Assembly: GCA_021799935.1 (NCBI GenBank)
Contig: JAJYZM010000055.1
Coordinates: 1-6,739, forward strand
Source of the DNA: a bacterium
Lineage (GTDB): Bacteria; SZUA-79; Acidulodesulfobacterales; Acidulodesulfobacteraceae
Reading direction: 5' to 3'
DNA: 6,739 nt
Positions 1 to 5,429 of the stretch are shown in pieces. Each line of letters opens with the position of its first letter. Positions within the stretch are counted from its first letter, which is position 1. The notes beneath the pieces were generated by a model. That model searched no databases. It saw only the letters and a program-made list of their open reading frames with translations, and had not been told where the DNA came from. Both the position numbers and the translations under genes were made by a program.

Positions 1-523
1 CCTCTTTAATATCGTAACCGTATAAATCCTTATATTTTAAGGTATTAGACGTATATTCCCCTTTTTCTATATTTAATTTTTTATTTTTTATTATTCCGGA
101 AATAGCATCGAAATTTTTTTTAAAATTTATTAATATAAATTTTTTTATTTTTTCGGTTAATTTTAAAACGCCGGAAAATCTTTCGGAATTTTTTATTCCG
201 TAGGCGAAAGTACCGCATATCAAAGGTTCGATAAATTTTATGTTCCCGTTCATAGCGTGCCGGAAATATTCATGGAAGGGCGTTATAAAATAATCGTAAT
301 CTTTTTCTATAACGGACGACCTTGAAAACATATGCGTATAGAAATTTTCGAACGAGGGGTAATATACTATAAAAAAATCGTAATCGCTTTTATCCGTTTC
401 GAGGTTATAGTTCCTCGACCCGTAAAAGCAGGCAAAAGCGACATTCAGGCATAAGGCTTCTTTTTTTATAATATTTTCGAATACGGGCGATTCCGCAAAT
501 GCTTCAAAACCGTTAGAACCCAT
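1..523 (-). CDS. Predicted nucleotidyltransferase of the DNA polymerase beta superfamily (partial, 3' end beyond the left edge)
   Basis: This open frame runs from ATG at 523 to the left edge without a stop, giving 174 codons; the C-terminus is missing. Residues 34-50 carry the superfamily signature: a Gly-Ser pair (G35-S36) followed by Ser-Asp-x-Asp (S46, D47, D49). In this fold the two Asp bind the catalytic metals. A third acidic candidate, D75 or D77, lies in a DYDYFI strand, and an N-x-x-x-x-E segment at about 94-99 follows. This arrangement resembles the stand-alone RlaP-type predicted nucleotidyltransferases also found in phages; the subfamily is from memory. The visible end, GYDIKE, may begin the family's C-terminal K...H..R helix. 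The gene starts 9 bases after the TPR gene stop, with an AGAAGG-type ribosome site inside that gene's last codons, so the two are probably translated together. No signal peptide, so cytoplasmic. Substrate unknown. Confidence 0.75.
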   Translation of the reverse strand, partial: MGSNGFEAFAESPVFENIIKKEALCLNVAFACFYGSRNYNLETDKSDYDFFIVYYPSFENFYTHMFSRSSVIEKDYDYFITPFHEYFRHAMNGNIKFIEPLICGTFAYGIKNSERFSGVLKLTEKIKKFILINFKKNFDAISGIIKNKKLNIEKGEYTSNTLKYKDLYGYDIKE

Positions 524-532
524 TTATCCGAT

Positions 533-910
533 TTACCTTCTGGGACTGGCAAGATATTTTTTTAATTTAATTTTTGCCCACTTTATATTCGGATTATATT
601 CTAACGCCTTCTGAAGGCTGACTATGCCGAGGGAAGGAAAACCGAGCCTGTGCAGAGCTACTCCCATATGCGCCCACGCAAGGGCGAAATGCGGTTTGAC
701 AAGGATTGCTTTTTGAAAATGCTGAACCGCTGAGTAATAATATTTTCCTTTCATAGCCATAAGAGCTTTATTATATTGAAATTTAGCGCTGTGGACGTTG
801 ACCGGGGCATTTGCATTTGCTCCGGCAGGCGCCTTAGCCGCAAAGGTATTCTTTGCAAACAAAACCATGGACAATATCAATATCAGTCCTAAAACGATGC
901 TTTTTTTCAT
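533..910 (-). CDS. Small exported TPR-repeat protein
   Basis: A 125-residue protein of unknown function. Residues 1-25 look like a Sec signal peptide: KK at the N-terminus, a hydrophobic stretch at 5-18, and a likely cleavage near the Ala residues at 24-25 (NTFAA). No lipobox Cys is present, so the product is probably periplasmic. A short Ala/Pro/Asn-rich linker (26-38) leads into two 34-residue tetratricopeptide-like helical hairpins at about 43-76 and 77-110. These show the usual spaced Ala, Tyr and Leu residues and the Pro at the end of each unit (KP at 72-73, NP at 106-107). The last 15 residues are basic. TPR modules bind partner proteins; two repeats are few for a full scaffold, so it may dimerise or act as a subunit. 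A G-rich ribosome site (CGGGGGT) sits about 7 bases before the ATG. It probably has its own promoter and is coupled to the following nucleotidyltransferase gene. Confidence 0.8.
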   Translation of the reverse strand: MKKSIVLGLILILSMVLFAKNTFAAKAPAGANANAPVNVHSAKFQYNKALMAMKGKYYYSAVQHFQKAILVKPHFALAWAHMGVALHRLGFPSLGIVSLQKALEYNPNIKWAKIKLKKYLASPRR

Positions 911-959
911 TTTTTCGACCCCCGCTCTTTAATTTTTATAGTTTAATTTTATATTTATA

Positions 960-978
960 TTTAATTGTATCATATAAA
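960..978 (-). promoter_or_regulatory. Candidate extended -10 promoter for the TPR-nucleotidyltransferase unit
   Basis: On the minus strand, 972-964 read TGATACAAT, an extended -10 element (TGn followed by TACAAT, five of six consensus bases). At 17-base spacing the upstream hexamer is TAGAAT, a poor -35, as is often seen with extended -10 promoters. The element lies 54 bases before the TPR start codon, in AT-rich DNA just after the glpK hairpin. The surrounding 19 bases nearly match a stretch upstream of cpoB (5402-5419). The call is by eye only. Confidence 0.4.
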
Positions 979-1016
979 AAGCCGTAATTCTACTTCCGCC
1001 GCGACAAATAGAATTA
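976..1016 (-). terminator. Hairpin and T-tract after glpK, possible terminator
   Basis: Starting at the T of the glpK stop codon, an 11-base-pair stem (1016-1006 with 995-985, one G-T pair) encloses a 10-base GC-rich loop (1005-996). A run of five T follows at 980-976, after four unpaired bases (ACGG C). The stem is AT-rich and the T-run is not directly attached, so this is not a classic strong intrinsic terminator. Its position exactly at the end of glpK and before a promoter candidate supports a boundary or mRNA 3'-end role. Confidence 0.4.
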
Positions 1017-2495
1017 TGCCCACTTCAAAGATTTTAAAACGGCTTCGCGCCATTTCGCGTACAAAGCGTTTCCGGCATTATCTCCGATTTGCGGGTTGTA
1101 TATTTTTTCGGTTTTTTTAAATCTCCGGAACATCCCGTCAGTCCAAAAACCCGTGCTTACGGCGCTGAGTCCGGCTATTCCGAAAGCCGTCATTTCGGTA
1201 AAACCGCCTTTTTCGACGGCCATATTTAAAATATCGGATTGGAACTGCATTAAAAAATCGTTCTCGCTTGCCTTGCCGTCAACTCTTAATTTATATTTCG
1301 ATAAATCGAATCCGCTTTTTAAAGTATTTTCGAATTCTGTAACCACGTCTTTGGTCTGGTATGCTAAAGATTCTAAAGCCGCCCTGATTATATGGTTTTT
1401 ATTCGACGCTCCGGTTAATCCTATAATGAGCCCCCTTGCGTCCGGGTCCCAATACGGAGCGCCGAGACCGGATAAAGCGGGAACGAAATATACTCCCTCG
1501 TTGGAAATAACGCTTTTTGCCGCATCGGAAGATTCCGCCGCAGAGCTTATGATGCCTAAATTGTCTTTAATAAAGCGCATAATTTCGCCTCCCGTAAAAA
1601 TACTGCCTTCAAGGGCGTAATAAGCTGCTCCGCCTAATTTCCACGCGACGGTAGCAACTAATTTATCGGAGGCGTAAATTCTGTTTCCGGTTTCCATCAT
1701 TGCAAAAAGTCCGGTTCCGTAGGTATTTTTTATTATGCCTTTTTCAAAACCGGAATGCGCGAAAAGGGACGCCTGCTGGTCGCCGAGAATTCCGACTATC
1801 GGTATGGATTTTCCGGTAATTTTTTTTTCGGTGCTGCCGAAATTATAATTGCTGTCGCAAACCAAGGGCAGCATTGATTCTTCTACTCCGAATATTTTAA
1901 GAAGTTCCTCGTCGTATTTTAAGGTATTTATATTATACAAAAGCGTTCTGGAAGCGTTGGAAGCGTCCGTGGCGTGAACGGAACCGCCGGTCAGATTCCA
2001 CAGGAGCCAGCTGTCCACCGTTCCGAAAACCAATTCCCCTTTTTCCGCAAGATTTTTCGCCCCGCCGACGTTATCCAGCACCCATTTAATCTTGGTGGCC
2101 GAAAAATACGGGTCTAAGAATAAGCCTGTTTTTTCTTTGATAAGATTGCGGTATTCGGATAAATCTTCGCAGGTTCCGGCAGTCCTTCTGCACTGCCATA
2201 CTATAGCGTTATACGCCGGTTTTCCGGTATTTTTATTCCAAACTACCGAGGTTTCCCTCTGGTTTGTAATGCCTAAGGAAACTATTTCGTAAGAGCCGCA
2301 ATGTCCAACCGTTTCCTTTAAAACTTTAACCGCCGTATTTAATATGTCGTACGGATTTTGTTCGACCCACGCCGGCTTAGGATGTATTTGCGGAAATTCG
2401 CGATAGGAAGAATGTATAATACCGCCGTTTTTATCGAACGCTATGGCCCTGTTGCCGGTAGTTCCCAAATCAAGCGCTATAACCGCCTTTTCCAT
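1014..2495 (-). CDS. glpK: Glycerol kinase (FGGY family)
   Basis: Cytosolic ATP-dependent kinase turning glycerol into sn-glycerol 3-phosphate. At 493 residues it is full length for the family (about 500). The N-terminal FGGY domain opens with DLGTTGNR (9-16, phosphate-binding loop) and contains ITNQRET (76-82), NAIVWQ (96-101) and DASNASRT (177-184). The second half has GDQQASLF (238-245), NTYGTGLF (257-264) and GLGAPYWDP (343-351). Every residue that contacts glycerol in the E. coli enzyme has a counterpart: R80, E81, W100, Y130, D239 and F264, which makes glycerol the best substrate guess. Oddities: Leu10 where Gln is usual (DQGTT), and Lys408 in the adenine-site loop, normally DGGA. The ATG at 2495 follows AAGG by 8 bases. 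It lies 41 bases after rsmA, with no glpF, glpD or glpR in view. A different polyol substrate is possible but less likely. Confidence 0.95.
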   Translation of the reverse strand: MEKAVIALDLGTTGNRAIAFDKNGGIIHSSYREFPQIHPKPAWVEQNPYDILNTAVKVLKETVGHCGSYEIVSLGITNQRETSVVWNKNTGKPAYNAIVWQCRRTAGTCEDLSEYRNLIKEKTGLFLDPYFSATKIKWVLDNVGGAKNLAEKGELVFGTVDSWLLWNLTGGSVHATDASNASRTLLYNINTLKYDEELLKIFGVEESMLPLVCDSNYNFGSTEKKITGKSIPIVGILGDQQASLFAHSGFEKGIIKNTYGTGLFAMMETGNRIYASDKLVATVAWKLGGAAYYALEGSIFTGGEIMRFIKDNLGIISSAAESSDAAKSVISNEGVYFVPALSGLGAPYWDPDARGLIIGLTGASNKNHIIRAALESLAYQTKDVVTEFENTLKSGFDLSKYKLRVDGKASENDFLMQFQSDILNMAVEKGGFTEMTAFGIAGLSAVSTGFWTDGMFRRFKKTEKIYNPQIGDNAGNALYAKWREAVLKSLKWA

Positions 2496-2503
2496 AATGT
2501 CAG

Positions 2504-2535
2504 CCTTAAAACCGGATAATTATTGTTTACGGTTT
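2504..2535 (-). other. Inverted repeat next to the glpK ribosome-binding site
   Basis: In the 41-base gap between rsmA and glpK, AAACCG (2535-2530) and CGGTTT (2514-2509) form a perfect 6-base-pair arm set around a 15-base AT-rich loop. The 3' arm ends one base before the glpK Shine-Dalgarno AAGG (2507-2504). A hairpin here could modulate glpK translation or mark an mRNA processing point. It is short and lacks a T-run of its own, so terminator function is unlikely. Confidence 0.3.
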
Positions 2536-2536
2536 A

Positions 2537-3424
2537 TTATTTATTATTATACTTTTTTTCCGCCGCTTTTAAATAGTCGTCGTATTGTCTTCCGGCTCTT
2601 ATAAACTCGTCCGACGTTAATTCCTGAGGTCTTTTATCTAAATCTATATTTAAACTTGAAAAAATTTTCTCTTTTACGTCCGGAGGCACCCCAAAAAACG
2701 AAGCATAGATAGAATTTTTTAGTTTTTTTCTTCTTAATTTGAAAAGTTGGTGGACAAAATAGTTGAAAAACTGGGAGCCTGCGGCCCATACATAATCGGC
2801 ATCCTCGAAATATTTGGGCGTAAGCCTTAAAACAGTCGAGTCAACTTTAGGCGATGGGTTGAAATTAGATTTTCCAACGTCGAAAAGCTTTATTATTTCA
2901 AAATTTAAACCGGCAATGACGCTTAAAGCGCCTCTTCCCGAATCGTTTTCCTTCGAGTAAAGCCTCTCCGCGAACTCTTTTTGAAACATAAGGGTCAAAT
3001 CCGAAAAAGCGTCTTTTTCTTTTATAAATTTATCTATGACGGGGCCTGAAATCTCGTAGGGAAGATTGGAAATAACCCTGATTTTAGACGAAAGGCTTTT
3101 GCTTAAAGCCGCGTAATCGAACTTAAGGGCGTCTTCGTTTACGACATCAACAGCCGGCACATTGCTTTCGTTTAAACCGATTTTATTAAATTTATTAAGT
3201 TTTCCTTTGATCAGGTTATAATAAAAAGAATCTATTTCGATTATAGTAAAAGTTTTAACCCTGCCGGCAATAAGGCCTGTCAATACGCCTTCTCCGGGAC
3301 CTATTTCTAAGACGTCGTCGGCGGCGGAAAAATTGCAGGAATCCACGATATCGGCGGCTATATCTTTATTCGTCAAAAAATTTTGTCCGAAAACTACTTT
3401 ATTTTTTTTTCTTATATTGTCCAT
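2537..3424 (-). CDS. rsmA: 16S rRNA (adenine-N6,N6)-dimethyltransferase RsmA/KsgA
   Basis: S-adenosylmethionine-dependent enzyme that dimethylates the two adjacent adenines (A1518 and A1519, E. coli numbering) in the 3' terminal hairpin of 16S rRNA, a late 30S assembly checkpoint. The 295-residue length is close to the family norm. Motifs in order: FGQNFL (12-17), EIGPGEGVLT (40-49, SAM loop), EID (63-65), NEDALKFD (96-103), the catalytic NLPY (120-123), MFQKEFAERL (146-155), FNPSPKVDS (188-196) and the basic LFKLRRKKLKNS (227-238). An in-frame search upstream reaches the tsaD stop with no other start, so ATG 3424 is firm, although no good Shine-Dalgarno is seen and a palindrome occupies that position. 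The gene ends in tandem TAA TAA stops. It lies 30 bases after tsaD; translation coupling or operon expression is likely. Confidence 0.96.
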   Translation of the reverse strand: MDNIRKKNKVVFGQNFLTNKDIAADIVDSCNFSAADDVLEIGPGEGVLTGLIAGRVKTFTIIEIDSFYYNLIKGKLNKFNKIGLNESNVPAVDVVNEDALKFDYAALSKSLSSKIRVISNLPYEISGPVIDKFIKEKDAFSDLTLMFQKEFAERLYSKENDSGRGALSVIAGLNFEIIKLFDVGKSNFNPSPKVDSTVLRLTPKYFEDADYVWAAGSQFFNYFVHQLFKLRRKKLKNSIYASFFGVPPDVKEKIFSSLNIDLDKRPQELTSDEFIRAGRQYDDYLKAAEKKYNNK

Positions 3425-3454
3425 ACGGCCGTAAAGCGGTTCATTTATTTGTTT

Positions 3455-4516
3455 TTAAAGCTCCCATGAAGGGTCGGCGTTTATATTCAAAAATTCTTCC
3501 CTGTTTTCTATAGGATGGACGGGCGTTTTAAAAAAACCCGCATATCCTATCATAGCCGCATTGTCCGTAGAATATTTTACGGAAGGAAAAATTATTTTAA
3601 GCCCGTTTTTTATCCCCTTTTCGTTAAAAATACTTCTTATCCTCGAATTTGCCGAAACTCCGCCTGAAACGGCTACGGTTTTTACACCGTAAATACGGCA
3701 GGCTTCGGCGGTTTTTTTATAAAGAATCTCCGCGACGGTTTCCCTTAAGGAAGAGAAAATATCATAGACCGTACTTTCTTTTATTTTACCGGGACCACCC
3801 ATACCGTCTATAGCAGAAATAACTGCGGTTTTAAGTCCGCTGAAGCTCATGTCCAAATTGCGGCTGTGCATCATGGGAAAAGGAAATTTAAAGGCGCCGG
3901 CGCTTCCTTTTTCGGCAAGCTCGTCGATAATTTTCCCTCCCGGATAGCCGAAACCTAAATAATTGGAAACTTTGTCGAAAAGTTCGCCGCAGGCATCGTC
4001 CCGCGTTCTTCCGACGAGTTTTATATCGTTATGCGATTTTACGAGATAAATATGCGTATGCCCGCCGGAAATTACCAAAGCTATAAAAGGGAAATTCTCC
4101 GGTGTTTCGCCGGTTTCAAGAAAAGGGCTGAAAATGTGTCCTTCTATATGGTTTATTATTGACAGCGGAATGTTCAGCGCAAAAGATGCCGTCTTTGCTT
4201 CCATAAGCCCTATGAGCAGAGAGCCTACAAGCCCCGGACCAGCGGTCGCCGATATTAAATTTACGTCTTTCAAATTCATGCCGGCTTCGGACATGGCCAA
4301 GCCGAGAGCTGGCAGAGAAGCCTTAATATGGTTTCTCGAAGCAAGTTCCGGAACTACTCCGCCGTATATGCCGTGTATATAGTCCTGCGAATAAATTATA
4401 TTAGACAGTATTTTTACGCCGTTTTCGCCCTTTACCTTTAAAAGAACGGAGCAGGAAAAATCGTCGCAGCTGGATTCAAACGCTAAATTGATAATTCTGG
4501 TTCCGTTTGCTTTCAT
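3455..4516 (-). CDS. tsaD: tRNA N6-adenosine threonylcarbamoyltransferase TsaD
   Basis: Catalytic subunit of the t6A synthesis complex, which transfers threonylcarbamoyl from threonylcarbamoyl-AMP to A37 of tRNAs reading ANN codons; partners TsaB and TsaE (and TsaC for the precursor) are not in this window. The 353-residue protein has the ASKHA fold. Visible motifs: YGGVVPELASR (51-61), TAGPGLVGSLL (91-101), the metal-binding HIEGH (H123 and H127), ISGGHTHIYLV (149-159), the DDACGELFDKV stretch (173-183), GYPGG (190-194), FSGLKTA (225-231), SGGVSAN (284-290) and the third metal ligand D318 in STDNAA. The N-terminal signature reads ESSCDDFS (14-21) instead of the common ETSCDET. A TAG codon directly precedes ATG 4516 in frame, fixing the upstream limit. 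No strong Shine-Dalgarno is visible. The gene lies 29 bases after cpoB. Confidence 0.97.
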   Translation of the reverse strand: MKANGTRIINLAFESSCDDFSCSVLLKVKGENGVKILSNIIYSQDYIHGIYGGVVPELASRNHIKASLPALGLAMSEAGMNLKDVNLISATAGPGLVGSLLIGLMEAKTASFALNIPLSIINHIEGHIFSPFLETGETPENFPFIALVISGGHTHIYLVKSHNDIKLVGRTRDDACGELFDKVSNYLGFGYPGGKIIDELAEKGSAGAFKFPFPMMHSRNLDMSFSGLKTAVISAIDGMGGPGKIKESTVYDIFSSLRETVAEILYKKTAEACRIYGVKTVAVSGGVSANSRIRSIFNEKGIKNGLKIIFPSVKYSTDNAAMIGYAGFFKTPVHPIENREEFLNINADPSWEL

Positions 4517-4545
4517 CTAATATCTATATGACCGGCTTGTACTTT

Positions 4546-5358
4546 TTATTTTGAAAGCCCGTTAAGCGCCTGTTTTGAAAGTTCCGCGGCTTTTGTCCGG
4601 GGATAGTCGGAAATTACCTGCCGGAATAAAATAGAGGCGTCCGAAGGGTCGGAAACTTTTAAAAATCCGACGCCCTGCAGGTAAATAGCCATAGGAACGT
4701 TTGGATTTTTGGGATATATCTGGGAAAACTTATGAAATTCAAGTATGGAAACGGGATATTTTTTCAGGTTAAAATTTGCGGAGGCCCTATAAAACGTGGC
4801 ATCTGCCGTAAAATTAGACTGGGGATATTTATCTAAAAATTTACGGAAAGCGGTAACGGCGGAGGCAAAGTCTTTTTTGTTATACATAGACAGCGCATTT
4901 TTAAAAGCGGACTCCATCGAATTTTCTTTCTTGACGACTACGGATTTTACGCTTGTTTTTCCCGGCAAAACCGGTTCGGCTTTAGCGAGCTTTAATAATT
5001 TTACCAGTTCTTTATTTACCATTAAACGGTATTCCCTGAATCTTTTCTGAAGAATATTAAGTTCGTGCGATTCTACCTCGTACCTGCCGTAAATATCCCT
5101 TATTTTAGCATTCAGGCTCGAAATTTCCACCCCGTTGTTTGCCGTATTTAACTGCATCTCATGCAGTTTTTTCTCCAAATATGCGTCGTTTTTGGATAAT
5201 TCGGCCGTCTGTTTATTTAATTTCTTTACCTGGACTTTTAAACGGTGTATTGAATCCGGTTCCATAGGGGCACATCCCGCAAGAATCGACGAAACGAAAA
5301 ATAATATAATAGAACTGAAGATAAAAACCTTAATAAATTTTTTATTGTTCCTATTCAT
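4546..5358 (-). CDS. cpoB: Tol-Pal system protein CpoB (YbgF), predicted outer-membrane lipoprotein
   Basis: A 270-residue envelope protein. In E. coli CpoB links the Tol system with peptidoglycan synthesis at the division site. Here residues 1-28 form a lipoprotein signal peptide: basic start, hydrophobic core at 11-26, and lipobox LAGC with Cys29. Residue 30 is Ala, which favours outer-membrane sorting. Residues 36-115 are rich in charged heptad-like sequence and likely form the trimerising coiled coil of the family. A linker (120-145) precedes the C-terminal TPR domain at about 150-270, with three units: AFKNALSMYNKKDFASAV, then a DATFYRASANFNLKKY unit, then an AIYLQGVGFLKV unit, each closing with a YP pair. 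BamD is also a lipoprotein with TPRs, but it lacks the coiled coil. The ATG follows an AGGGG ribosome site by 10 bases. It lies directly after tolB, where pal would be expected first. Confidence 0.88.
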   Translation of the reverse strand: MNRNNKKFIKVFIFSSIILFFVSSILAGCAPMEPDSIHRLKVQVKKLNKQTAELSKNDAYLEKKLHEMQLNTANNGVEISSLNAKIRDIYGRYEVESHELNILQKRFREYRLMVNKELVKLLKLAKAEPVLPGKTSVKSVVVKKENSMESAFKNALSMYNKKDFASAVTAFRKFLDKYPQSNFTADATFYRASANFNLKKYPVSILEFHKFSQIYPKNPNVPMAIYLQGVGFLKVSDPSDASILFRQVISDYPRTKAAELSKQALNGLSK

Positions 5359-5401
5359 AGCTTTTCCGCCCCTGTTTTATATGACCGGTATAATTTATAA
5401 T

Positions 5402-5419
5402 TTTAATTTATCATATAAA
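5402..5419 (-). promoter_or_regulatory. AT-rich motif upstream of cpoB, possible internal promoter or operator
   Basis: The 71-base tolB-cpoB gap contains, on the minus strand, a TGA followed by TAAATT (5413-5405), a weak extended -10 with four of six consensus bases. No convincing -35 is present. The 18-base block is the same as the promoter candidate upstream of the small TPR gene except for one missing base, and it stands 44 bases from its start codon compared with 50 bases there. Function is inferred only from this resemblance and the position. Confidence 0.3.
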
Positions 5420-5429
5420 TATAGATTTT

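Noticed and set aside
1096..1620. 174-codon plus-strand open frame
   Set aside because: It lies wholly antisense to glpK, whose conserved motifs explain the region; no family features or ribosome site of its own.
3424..3454. Out-of-frame ATG about 20 bases upstream of the rsmA start
   Set aside because: It is in a different frame from the rsmA motifs, so it cannot be the rsmA start, and no leader peptide of interest follows.
4525..5388. The 11-base string tatatgaccgg occurs at 4525-4535 and 5378-5388, upstream of tsaD and cpoB
   Set aside because: A few exact 11-base matches are expected by chance in a window this size, and the flanks diverge at once; the position is suggestive but not enough.
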